A stretch of DNA of 64,000 bases from Phymatolithon calcareum (lineage: Eukaryota; Rhodophyta; Florideophyceae; Hapalidiales), in assembly GCA_977006965.1 (NCBI GenBank), contig OZ345382.1, positions 1,674,001-1,738,000 on the forward strand. Reading direction: 5' to 3'. Under the pieces are notes generated by a model. The model was given only the letters and a program-made list of their open reading frames with translations, was not told the origin of the DNA and searched no databases. The translations under genes were made by a program, and so were the position numbers. Shown one piece after another: positions 39,380 through 49,757 of this stretch; position 1 is the stretch's first letter; every line of letters begins with the position of its first letter.

Positions 39380-42300
39380 ACTAAATCTTGATCATGGTGC
39401 TTGGAGAAGACCTTGTTTAGCATATCGGGAATAACTTCTTGTAGGTTCGCAAGAGGTTCCCAGCATGGTTCTTCGTAATCAATTCCGCGCTACTTTATCT
39501 TAAACTCGTAAGATTCGGAAGCATGATTAAAGCGAATATCGAGAAGCTTCGAGACGGCGTTAAAGAGTGGGTTGTTTTGATCGATGCTATCAAACAAAGT
39601 TTCAGATAAGCCCAGCTTTGAGTCACCATAGGCCTTCATACTGGTGGCATAGATCAAAGTACATTTCCCAGGAATATAATCCTCAACTTCGTAGATGTAT
39701 TGGACACACTGCTGCTAATGCGGCTTGGTCCACGTTATTTTAAGTGTAGCTTGTGTCCATCCTTTTCGACTTTTTGGGCGACAAAGACGAATTCTCCGAG
39801 CTCGAAGTGTGCGTCATGAATGTAAGTTTCCTTGTTGTGGGCTTTTACAGCCTGCTCTCTTCGCCTCGTGCGATTTCGAACAATGTCCCTATGCATGTTG
39901 TCGACGACTTTGGCCAGATTGTCGATCTTGGGAAGTTTTAAAGCCTTAAAAAACTCAATCATCTTCGGTAGCGTTGTGTGAGGACTGCGAATGGTTCGAA
40001 GAGGGTTGTCTCGGAGCAAACCAGTGAAAACGGTGATTGGATCTCGATTCATCAGTGATGCTCCCTTTGAACGATTGAGTGCGCTTTGAATAATGCGAAT
40101 CACTGCTGGCCATTCGGTGCCTTTCATTCAAAATTCAGACAACAACGCCCGAGAAACGCGGAGAACCTCTTTGCATACCGACTCCACAGTTCTGTTAGAC
40201 TGCAGAGAGCTCGGTGTTGAGAAGCTGTGATGTGCATGAAGGGCTCTGTTCAATGCCTTCATGACAGAATTTTAAATGTGGATCCTTAATCAGAAGTCCA
40301 GTTCTGAACAACAGCGAGAGATGCAAGAGTGCTTCCACAACGTGCTCGGCGTCGGCAGCAGCGCAAGGTTCGAGCCAAGTAAAGCATGAATCAGCATCTT
40401 TGAGAATCAAAACATAGGGAGTTCCTCATATAAAGGAAATAAAAATGAATCAGATCGTTAGGTGTACTTGAATGAAGGGCATGCCGCATCGGTCTGGGAA
40501 CTCGAGTCCCACCAATTGTGGAAAAACAGTGGAAGCAGGTGTTGCAAAATGGTACAATGTCTTCCTTCATCGATTGCCAGTGAAAATGCTCACGTATGTA
40601 TTCAAAGGTAGTTGTTGCGCCTCTGTGCCCTCCTCTTCCTGTGTGCCCAATGATGCAGAAACTTATCTGCATTCGTACAGCAATGGACGGTACCATAACA
40701 GAGCCCGAGTTGTCAATTCGAAGCCCATTTGAATCGGATTCAGAAGGCGCAGCCTCAGTTTCTTCTTATAAAGAAATCTCTTGCATTTCAAAAAGATCCG
40801 AGATCTTAGGCCAACGAAAATCTGGGTAATATCCCGGACCATGAGGAGCTAGAAATAAAGCTGAAAGAGAACCATGAATGACAGGCTCACGTTGGGGCGA
40901 AGCGCCCCATCGGGAAAGCAAATCTGCCCATACGTTTCCTTCACCATTGATATGTGTGATAGTTTACCTGTACCCATCCAGTCGCAAAGCCCAACGTTCG
41001 ACTTTGTTGCTGACGTGCTCAGTAATTTTGGGATTAGACAGCACGGGGTTAAAGATGAAAACAAGATTCTTTTGGTATGTGAACTTGTGAAATCCCTCTG
41101 GTCGCTGAATCATTTAATCAAGACGTGAGACGGACTCCACGATTGAAAAAGCTTCGCTCTCTGGAGCTGACCAACGGACGCTCGAACCGCGAAAAGAACC
41201 TGACAATAATGAAAGGGGTTCATGATGTTGGTCCTCGAAGCCCAGATCAATTTCATTCTTAGGAATCTGTGTGAGGACGCGGGACCAGTGCGAATCCGAG
41301 GCGTCAGTAAATATACAAATTGTATGAGTATCTTCCGGATGAGCCAACGTCATACCAGAGTGAAGAGCTTGCTTGAGCTTCTCAAATTGATTTGTTGCTC
41401 TTGCTTCTTAATTATCGGAAGTAATTGAACTTTGGAGACTGCTCGACGTGTTCTTTTTCCAGCTTCTTCGTAAACATCTTCAAGAGTTCCAGCAAATTCG
41501 CTGGTGACCTTACTCAGGTATAGCAGACCTCATCCAGTTGGACGCAATAGAAAATGTCGAAGGTCACCGCCTGTGACAGGCGCCTTCATTTTAAGGAGTG
41601 CGTTCATGCGCTCAAGATCTAGTGTGATGCCTTCAGGGGTATTGATTCTCCCGCACCGCTTGACTTTGATGAGGAAGAGTTCACTTTTTTTGACATTCAA
41701 TTTTAGCCCATAGGTTGAGCAAATCTCAAAAAAGATTTGAAGGACCTGAAGAAGGTCATCCTCTGATGTGGTATGAAAAAGAAGACCATAAATCCATTGT
41801 AAGACCTTCTCCCGAATTGAAATACAAAGCTCTTGGATAGTAGCTTGAAAATGCGCGGAAGCGTGTGTCTGGCCTTGTAGAACACGCGTTAGCGTGAAAA
41901 CACCATCAGGCGTGATAAAGCTCTGACATTCCTGTGAGCTTTCGTCTAGCGATAATTGCCAGAAACCTTGGCAAAGATCCATTGTTGCGTAGCATTTTTC
42001 ACCTGCGACCCCAGATGCAACAGTTTCGAAGTTAGGCATAGGCCATGCTTGGAGTTCTGTCTGTGCATTCACAGGGCTAAGATCCACGGTGAATCCATAC
42101 CCTTCAAGCCCTTTCTTAGGCAATATTAGAGGGGCGCTTGCCCAGCGACTGGTAGGATTTATCCTCACAAGCCCAAGCTCAAGTAGCTCATCAACCTTCT
42201 TCCGCAAGAAAGCGGCCTGTGGGGGAGAGTACCTCCTCTGATTTACAGGAACAGGTTTCGATTGGGAAGCTAACTTGATTTCCATAACAGGAACGTTAGC

Positions 42301-43385
42301 GGGTGGGTCAGAATTTATTTTTGACCTGAATATGTCTTTGCGTTTCATGACGAGGGACTTCAGATTCGGAAACTTGTCTTTCAGAAACCCGTTTCGCAGT
42401 GCACGCTGAAGCATTTCCTCGATAAGTGAGTCTCTTCTGGCAATGTCATCGATGCCAACAGATATCTTGTCATCAGGCTCTAGGCCATCATCTTCCCAGT
42501 CATCGCCGTAGAATATGGGATGCGGAACGGAAGAGTAGTTGCTTTCTTTGAGTGGCGTCGGTCTTGTATCAATATCATGAGCAGCACCTGGAGATTGGTC
42601 ATCAATTGGAGTAGTGACCCCATCTTGACTGTTGTTTTTCAGGAGCTAGCGATCCAATTGGTTTGGAGTAATAGCCTCGTTTTCGTCACCTTGGACTTCA
42701 GCTGAAAAACTTCTATGTGAGAAGTCCTTGTCATGCACGACCTCCCCGACGGCAGCACGGTGATGGTCAAGATGAAGCCGATGGACTTCAAGAGAGGACG
42801 AGATAAGAACACTTCCGGCATGTGTTCTTTAAAGACTAAATATTCCACGTTCCTGAATCTTAGAGGGACATTGGAAGTCTTTAGCGTAATGGAAATACGA
42901 GCCTCTTTCTCCGCTTTAAAGTTCTGGCATTCATCAGAAACAGCATCTCCCAATGCCGCGCCTATTGTTATCGGTTCGCGCAGGGGAAGTATATTGCCAT
43001 AAACACTAGCATCAGCACATTGTTCCAGATGCGCATCACAGAGGGCAGAATGGTCTGCACCTGTATCAGCATTAACGATGACGTCAACGCAATCTGCCAA
43101 TTTCGCACAGTACTTGCCGTCGTCATTTGTCCAGTTCGCGAGATCTGTGTTAGGAATCTTTCTCAGGTTGGGCTTTTTGCGCATCTTTTCGTACAACTCC
43201 TTGAGAAGCCTTGCCTTTTCCTCGGGGCTTGTTTTAGGACAATCTTTGATATAGTGCCTCTCCGTACAGACAGATGCATTGAGACAAAGAGGAATCTCCT
43301 TAGCAGGAGTGTCCATGGGTTTTTCTTGAGCTCCTGGCGCACGAGGTTGCGCTTGAGATGCCTTAGGAGTTCTCGACCTTGCCAC
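39380..43385 (-). pseudogene. Gypsy-C pol (protease to chromodomain-like tail)
   Basis: Protease: VIVNADTGADHSALC near 43065. RT frame 42414-41530: YSPPQAAFLRKKVDELLEL, WASAPLILPKKGLEGYGF, PMPNFETVASG, TMDLCQGFWQLSLDE; the polymerase site reads WIYGLLF where relatives have W-I-D-D, so both aspartates are lost. RNase H: CIFTDASDSHWSRVL, HHEPLSLLSGSF and EAFSIVESVSRL. Integrase remnants: GHRGATTTFEY with CNTCFHC, then EWPAVIRIIQSALNRS. The tail reads YEEPCWEPLANLQEVIPDM, like the end of a chromodomain, with one TGG-to-TAG stop before it. Confidence 0.85.
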
Positions 43386-44123
43386 TGCAGGCGTTGATGC
43401 AGTAGGCGCTGTAGATGTTCTGCGCCGTCCATTTCCATTTGATTCTCCCGAGCTAGAAGCTGTAGTGGATCTGCCACCAGACCAGAACGCACAGGTACGA
43501 ATTCATCACATGCGATGGCCTTGGCTATCACATGCTTGTAAAATGCCAGGCAGTTTTTTGCGCAGATCTCGCTTGCCAAGCGCTAAGTCGTTCTTGATAT
43601 TTTCCCTCGAAAAATGTGAACGGGGCAGGTCAATAATGCGCCCAGTAGCCACCTCGGGATTATTCTTGGTAAGATCGCCCCACTTCTTCGAGCGAAGTAA
43701 AGTTTCATAGTCACTGAAAAGAGAAATGATTCTCAAACTGGGGTCAGACTCGTTCAAGTTCATTCATACGGTCTTCTTGACAGCCCTCTCAAGTTCTTCT
43801 AGACTCAAAGCTTCGAGAAGGACAGTGTCTTTGCTTTGGAGCCAATCCTTAGGCGCTTTTTTGAATAGAATGGTCACATCCGTGACGGCCTGGAATTCTC
43901 CAAGTGTGATTAACAAAACAAGCAAATCAGGATCAATGAAGGCCTCCAGCGTGGTGGGTGTAACGTTTTCCCCACTTGAATTAGCGCAGCTAACCTTCAA
44001 GAAGAAACGCTCCCTTGCCCTTAGGAAAGTATTAATGTAGTGTCGCCCCAGCTTCCGTAATTCGGGATGTGAAACTGGAGTGCACAGATGTTGTCCGGCC
44101 CGCTGCCCAGAGTTATCAGCCAT
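43163..44123 (-). pseudogene. Gypsy-C gag
   Basis: Start at 44123 (MADNSGQRAGQHLCTPVS), close behind the primer-binding site. An in-frame stop at 43764 is followed by continuation as SDPSLRIISLFSDYETLL to 43506, then a frame change. The zinc-knuckle-like motif C-x5-C-x3-H-x4-C (CLNASVCTERHYIKDC) is at about 43260. No catalytic part. Confidence 0.65.
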
Positions 44124-44139
44124 TGTAAAGCTGGTGCTT

Positions 44140-44160
44140 TCCAATAGTAGTGATAACCAT
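44140..44160 (-). other. Gypsy-C primer-binding site
   Basis: On the element strand TGGTTATCACTACTATTGG starts 1 nt after the 5' LTR. The tRNA is not identified. Confidence 0.55.
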
Positions 44161-44450
44161 TGCTGTAGATAGCAGCGAGAGAACATTCAGCTTCTGGAGT
44201 TTTGCTGTAGCAAACAAACTATATTATATACTCTTTTGCGGGACACACAAGGGTATATACTTGCTTGCATGTCAATCCAAATTGGGTGAAACAAATTGGC
44301 GGTGCACAGAAAGGCGCACCGAAATCCCTATTGGGATGAACACGGGATCGATAATCCGTATCCGATATCATTACATATGCACAGCACACAATTATCGTGC
44401 TATATGCATACGCGTAATGCACTGATCTGGGTGTGTCTAGATCAGGTGCA
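44161..44450 (-). repeat. Gypsy-C 5' LTR (right)
   Basis: 290 bp; aligns with the left LTR except for the 22-bp difference and point changes. Confidence 0.9.
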
Positions 44451-45139
44451 AAAAAACTCAATTTCTGTACTCATCTTCGCCTCACGGTGCAGGAGATCAT
44501 GACTTCCCCATTGGCAATCTCCAATGACTAGTACAAGCATGGCGTGCAATCCCATATGCAATTCTGGGGGCTCCTTTTCATTTGCAATCCCGGATTGCAA
44601 TCCCGAAGGAAAGTACATGGCAGGGCAATCAAATTGGCTCCACCCCTGCTTGAGCCCTGCAGCTTTTCCGCAATCGATGCTTTAATATAACCACTACGTA
44701 AGAAAATCTCACAGCCCTAACGCCTAGTAAATTTACCTTAGTGCCGTGAATTGAATGACAAGCAGGCTATCTTCCTAGTAAAGATTTTCATACACGAAAA
44801 GGATTTCTTGGCGTTTGATCGAGCACTACAAATGTGTCCTGGAAAGATTGCCAAGGAATCCAACGCCACTGGAAGGAGAGCTGGGCGTCCAAGAAGATGA
44901 TGCACGACTACGTTGAAGCAAGTAATACTTCAGCCGGACTGGACACGCGAAGAAAAAGGGAAATTTGCTGGAGAGATCAATAAATAGTTCTGAACAAAAC
45001 GAATATGGAGGATCATTGTCAACGAGGGAATATGAGTAGATTATTATGTGGTATTTACTCTTGATGGGTATCAATTATGGCAACAGCAGGACGAACTTCT
45101 GGGCAATGTGCGGGATAGAAATCGTGACATATACACCGA
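44451..45139. other. Unassigned sequence; segment shared with 37.2 kb
   Basis: 44500-44660 contains several GCAATC words and CAATCAAATTGGCTCCACCC, the reverse complement of the block at 37145-37180 with changes. The remainder shows nothing recognisable. Confidence 0.4.
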
Positions 45140-45262
45140 AGCCACCTGAAAAGAAAAAGGACCCTCACCGGTGAAGACTGAGCACTTGTTCACGAATGAT
45201 GTTCTTCTTCAGGCCAAGAACGCCAAGAAGTTGCAGAAACTATTCATGTCGGTCCAAAATTT
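45140..45262 (+). pseudogene. LINE-A RT motif C remnant
   Basis: Plus frame reads EHLFTNDVLLQAKNAKKLQK, matching LFADDVLLQAKNAKGLQK of copy 2; FADD is changed to FTND. Only about 35 codons. Confidence 0.65.
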
Positions 45263-45755
45263 CGGAAAAGCTATATATGGTGGCTAAGTCGAGAGAGTAC
45301 GAAAGGATCCCTAAGCACAAGCCCTTGGCTGCGGTAAAAAGCTGTATGATGAGTGAAGACTTTTCTATCTCGTGATCGGCATGAAGACTGGAGCGACTTT
45401 CGATACATCAATATCAAGAGATCGAAATGCAGTTAAGCCAGCAAACTGGCATAAATACCGGCGAATTCCATGATCTTCCTGCCCTACAATGCGCGCATCC
45501 GCGTGAATTGCAGGACCCCCGACACTTGCTGTGAGGGGAGACGTCTAGTGCGGGATGTCCATGGCGCAAATATGGCGCCCGAGTTTTTAGATTCTCCGCT
45601 CCAATCCGCATTGCGACATGGATGAGTGGTGGGTCCTCAAACAATACAATTAGAATATGCATGAACATTGGTCGTGACACGGCTCACCACGTTTCTCCAA
45701 GTGACGTTATTAGCGCTTCGAGTGTCTAAGTATTCTTGATTCGGTACTAGAAAGT
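45263..45755. other. Unassigned sequence
   Basis: Short minus frames at 45680-45414 and 45870-45637 lack domains. Confidence 0.3.
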
Positions 45756-45979
45756 GTAGATTTTTATTAGCTGGTTTACCAGCGCATCTGCAGACACTTG
45801 GGGCAACTTTGCCAGTGTCGTGCGAGCATAGCAAGGGTTTGACTTGATATTCGACTAGTGGGTGCAACACTATCTGCTTCTGGATCAGGGTTGAACCTCG
45901 AGGGGGAGAAATACTCCGCTATACAGTGTCAGCCCCAAGCGTCAGCAGATGCGATGGTAAGTTTTAAATAAAAATCAAC
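45756..45979. repeat. Inverted repeat pair, 47-bp arms
   Basis: Left arm 45756-45803 begins GTAGATTTTTATTAG and ends CAGACACTTGGGG; right arm 45933-45979 is its reverse complement at about 80 percent by eye. The spacer is about 129 bp with no coding. A single arm-like copy is at 57042-57080. Candidate MITE or a pair of opposed LINE termini. Confidence 0.65.
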
Positions 45980-46863
45980 CTTTCTTCTTCTTCTATTCCC
46001 CACGTTCTTTTAGTGACTTATGTCTCCAATTGAAGCAGCAAATTGCATTCTCATCACTGACGCGATGAAAAACATATCCCGGTCATAGAAGCGAGTGACT
46101 AGCATGCTGTGCTGAAGAGCAGAAAAGAAAAAAAGCTTCCAGGCGATCGATGGGGCTAAGCTTTGACCAAATTCGTATAGGATTTCAGGACGCATCTGTA
46201 CCGTCAATAGCATTCTGTAACTACAAGACCAAGAGCATACGCGTGTTGTGTCAAAATAGTAGTTCTTAGAGTTGCAAAACGGTAAGAATGAATTCGGATT
46301 ACTCTCGCGTACTCAGCGTTGTAGAGCCTTGCGACGATTCACGTGCTTTTCAAGAGTCATCGTTATCCGTAATGACCGCCTGAATTTTGCGTGCGACCTT
46401 CAATTTCGCATTTGACTGCATAACGATGCGAACAAGGAAAACAAAGGAAACAATGAATTTTGATCGCAGAAGCCAGTGAATATGGATCTAAATGTAATGC
46501 AAAACGGTAAACCTTGTTCTATAGCGCACGCACGGCGAACAATCCGTAAGGAAATACGGAGAGAAGAAGAAGAAATCGAGCTTCTTATTCAAAAGTTACG
46601 AAGTCAGCAGACGCTTGGGGCAACATTGCAATTTCCAGACTTGTGTCTAGAGTGTAACGCGGCAAGCCACAGCCGTTATAGACGGACAAAGACAATAGCG
46701 GGGCGATAGCTTGTTGACAGAACCAAGTGCTGCTGTGAAAATTTTCTAAGTTTGGCAGTACTCAGTGCACACTTTGAAAATCATTAATGGGGTTGTAGTG
46801 ACTCATGTTGTTTTGAATGTGGAGTTTAATACTACTTAAACCCGTGTAACCCAGGTTAACTAT
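45980..46863. other. Unassigned sequence
   Basis: A plus frame at 46476-46709 (77 codons, containing ARRTIRKEIRREEEEIELL) is charged and helical but unrecognised. 46604-46630 shares CAGACGCTTGGGGCAAC-like text with 45790-45813. Confidence 0.3.
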
Positions 46864-48179
46864 TAGGCCTAGTTGCGGGGGGGGGGGGAAATTGTAGATT
46901 TTTTATTTTAGAAGCCCTCAACGCCGGTATTCACCAACACCAGAGCAGCTTCCCGTTGATACTGCCATCTCATTACCCAATCAGATCACATTACACTATC
47001 ATTTCTTCTAACATATGGATTTCCAGTGCTAAAAGTTTGTCAATCGCCGTTTTCGTCCCTTTTTCCCAAGATTCTTCTGCTCTTGGACTTGTCAAATTTC
47101 GTTGTAGAGTTTTCAGATTCTCTTCTGCGACCTCGTTGAAATGTTCAACGTACGACTCTGCTCTTCGTGGTGGGAAGCGGCCGAAGAACCACTTAACTGC
47201 TAGGAGTCGGTGTTTCCTGGATCGAATTTGGAGTACAGGGCTTACTTTCTCCTTAGTGTCCACGGTAATTTTTCTCTCTTTTTCTTCTTCCTTTTCAATC
47301 CATTCCTGTCGTCGGCGGTGGCTCTCGTGTTTGTGGGTCACCAGCCCTCGTACGGCTCGCTCGGTACTGCCTCTTAGGAGCTCATGCTCCTGCAGATAGC
47401 GGATATCCATCTCTGCTTGCTGTATGTCCCCTTCTTTTCCAGCGTAATTTTCTTCCTTCTCGATTTTGTCCTTCCCTCGTATAAGCCTCTGTGCGAAGTG
47501 CTCTCCGAGTTGCGCTCTTCTTATCTTTGGTGGAGTAATTCTGCAGAGGGCTCGCATTCGGGCGTGCAATCGTTTCGCGTAGTTACCGAAGGCAACAGAG
47601 TAGAACAAACCCTCCGCTTGGTTGATCTGCGCTTCGACTGAGTTTGTCCATGGTGTGAGGTGTATCGCGTACTCCCATCTGCATTGCACAAGAGCCTTGT
47701 ACATTGCTATATTCTTGGTAGTAGCTAGTCCTTGCGCTTGGACTCCCAGGTCCTTTAGTCCCATGATGATTCCCTTCGCCGCGTTGATGCGGTTTAGTGT
47801 TGCGTGGTGGGTTACTCCCGTGTTGTCGATCGTGGTTCCCAGGTATTCCAGTAGGCGGGTTTCGTGGAGCTCCTGGCCTGAGAGCCGGAACTTGCGTTTG
47901 AATAATCCGGGATAGATAAGCACTTCGCTTTTTCCTTTCTTAGTGTTCCATGTCATTCCATTTTCTGTGGCCCAGCTCGTCGCCGTATCCAAAAGCCATT
48001 GCATACCATCGGAATTGGTGGCTTGGAGCTGCACGTCGTCCGCGAAAAGTATCGCGGGGTGCTTCGACATATGCCGAGGTGCTTTTTCCATTGCGAACGC
48101 GAATGTGTCCATGAACAAGTTGTACAAGCAGGGGCTCAGGGGCGATCCTTGGGGGACTCCGCGGTCTAGGCCTAGTTGC
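46864..48179 (-). mobile_element. LINE-B copy 2 with 13-bp TSD and poly(C) tail
   Basis: TAGGCCTAGTTGC occurs at 46864-46876 and 48167-48179. The insert (46877-48166) ends, on its own strand, in 12 consecutive C (G12 on plus, 46877-46888), so the C-run is part of the element. It is 5'-truncated at DRGVPQGSPLSPC (RT motif B). The rest of the protein is open. This is the clearest copy for boundaries in the window. Confidence 0.95.
46991..48166 (-). pseudogene. LINE-B RT palm end and C-terminal domain, open
   Basis: Motif B GVPQGSPLSPCLYNLFMDTF, motif C LFADDVQLQA, then WNTKKGKSEVLIYPG, LEYLGTTIDNTGVTHHATL, the connection WEYAIHLTPWTNSVEAQIN, FGNYAKRLHARMRALCRI, a charged helical region, HRLLAVKWFFGRFPPRRAE and a terminus LLALEIHMLEEMIV. 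No RNase H. The FADD site is intact. The frame carries no stop, suggesting a recent insertion. The initial MQLGL residues are from the TSD and flank. Confidence 0.8.
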
Positions 48180-48392
48180 AAAGACCCTCCCCAAAACAGG
48201 AGGTAGGAAAAGTTTGGGGTCCACTCGTCAGACTTCCTATGTTGCCCAGGGTCGCAGCTCTACTGACTCTTATATATCGTCGTCGAAGAAGATGGTGAAG
48301 AAAAGTAACTGTCTTCCGAGCTACTCCTCGAGATTGCTCATGAAGGTTGGTATATTATCACCAAACTTGTCTGCCAGAATTGTTTTACTCAT
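48180..48392. other. Unassigned sequence
   Basis: Possibly a diverged LINE-C end near 48270-48330 on the minus strand; not certain. Confidence 0.3.
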
Positions 48393-48525
48393 GAGGGGGA
48401 ATATGTGATGTTTTATTTTAAAAGCTTCCAAAACCTCAATTTGAGTAACGGGACCGCTTGACTCACTTACATACTCTATTCTTCTAAAATCTCCATTTTA
48501 CACATTAGGGGAACCGATTGCCAGT
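48393..48525 (-). pseudogene. LINE-A 3' end
   Basis: Starts with G5 on plus (C5 on the element) followed by GTTTTATTTTAAAAGCTTCC, as in other LINE-A ends. No coding block remains. Confidence 0.6.
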
Positions 48526-48551
48526 CTACCGCGAATTGGCGGTATCGTGTT

Positions 48552-48760
48552 TCAGAGTCTGGTGATCATCGGGTTTGCCCCGGCAGATCGTATGGAATTT
48601 CCTCTTCTGTTGCACTCCAAGATGTCTCCTTCGTCTTTAAAGACCGAATTCTGCAAAAATTTTGCTGAAAATCCTTTCTTAAGGAAGGCCAGAGTTGTCT
48701 CGAAATTGTCATGATGTAACACAGCCGATATGTCGCGACTCACCCATTCCAATTACAACA
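48552..48760 (-). pseudogene. LINE-C2 coding fragment
   Basis: EWVSRDISAVLHHDNF and FKDEGDILE match LQWASRDIATMLQQEQF and FAKEGTRLE of the 37 kb copy. 66 codons. Confidence 0.6.
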
Positions 48761-48806
48761 AGTCTCTTTTTTGCCCTGAGACGGCCAAAGTGTTTGCAAA
48801 TTTAAG

Positions 48807-49757
48807 ATGGTCGCACGGGTTCCGCTTCCACGTAGTGCGGCTGGACTCCGAGGTGCAAGTCACGTGGGAGACAAAATGGAATCAAACCCTGAACTTTGTC
48901 CAAATTTGGATGCTTTACCGGTATCTCATACCTGCCCAATCGGGCAAACACCCGCCCTCTCTGCTGTTTTCCGGAAACGGACACACTGGTCAAGGTTCAT
49001 CCTCCTCCGATCGGGCGACGTCGAGACCAACCCAGGCCCGCTACGACTGTTGCAACTCAACTGTCGGTCGGTCCGCAAATCAAGATGCGCTGCTCAACTT
49101 GCCAACCTTGCGCACGACACGAAGGCGGACATTTTGCTGTTGTCCGAGACGTGGCTTCGACCGAAGGACTCCCCTCAACGTATCACCGGCTTCGGACTCG
49201 TCAACCGTGTCGACAAAGATGATGGAACGCTATTAGGTGGTGGCGTCATGACTTACGCACGACTTGGGCTCCCCGTGACATGCCGAGGTACGAAACGAGG
49301 CGAAAAGGCGGAAGTAGCCGAGTTTGATGTTCGTCTCGGTAAATCTAGAAGGTCTATTCCGGTATCGCACTTCTACATTTCCCCGGTTGCAGTTTTACGC
49401 TTCAACTGGAAAGAAATGATGCGTCAGGATTCGGTGCTGTTCGGTGACTGTAACATTCACGGTTCTTGGGACATTGAAAATTATCACCCGAGAAAAGCGA
49501 AAGCTTTGGAGGAGCACCTAGAATCCACTGGACGGATGCAGCTCAACGATGGATCGCCCAGTCTCATCTCCCCGAGCGGCCCCTCATCCGTCGACATTGC
49601 AGCATGCCCTGGAGCGTTCATGATTGAATGTCAGTGGGAAGTTCGTCCTCCCACGTTCAGTGTCCAGCGACCCATCCTGGTTACTATTGACCCTTTGCAT
49701 CAAGCTCGAAAGCGCTTTGGTCGGGCTCGGTGGTCCTTAAAACTTGCAGACTGGTAA
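48807..49757 (+). pseudogene. Ingi-like ORF, 5' part: 2A peptide and AP endonuclease
   Basis: Residues 60-78 read HWSRFILLRSGDVETNPGP, a 2A-like sequence. Endonuclease follows: LQLNCRSVRKSR (Asn), DILLLSETWLRP (Glu), GDCNIHGSW (Asp/Asn), SSVDIAACPG. The last catalytic block, usually S-D-H, reads SVQRPI, so the His is lost. The enzyme would nick the target to start reverse transcription. The first ATG overlaps the TSD; a start at M24 (48876) is also possible. TAA at 49755 ends the frame, but coding continues in phase. Confidence 0.85.
49014..49040 (+). other. 2A-like ribosome-skipping motif
   Basis: GDVETNPGP, preceded by a hydrophobic FILLRS stretch, fits the D-x-E-x-N-P-G-P consensus. In other elements and viruses it makes the ribosome skip the bond between G and P, releasing the N-terminal part. 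Confidence 0.85.

Larger units (their letters stand above)
39018..44450 (-). mobile_element. Gypsy-C, minus-strand Ty3/Gypsy LTR retrotransposon
   Basis: LTRs at 39018-39329 and 44161-44450 (TGCT...GTGCA on the plus strand) bracket gag, protease, RT, RNase H, integrase and a chromodomain-like tail, all read on the minus strand. The element is related to Gypsy-A (WLDD-type RT style). A TGG primer-binding site and a purine tract are placed correctly. Flanking pentamers (CTTAC and AAAAA) do not match. Many stops, and RT motif C is destroyed. Confidence 0.9.

Noticed and set aside
38845-44500. A target-site duplication for Gypsy-C
   Set aside because: Flanking pentamers differ (CTTAC and AAAAA), and the LINE-A flank on the left does not clearly continue on the right.
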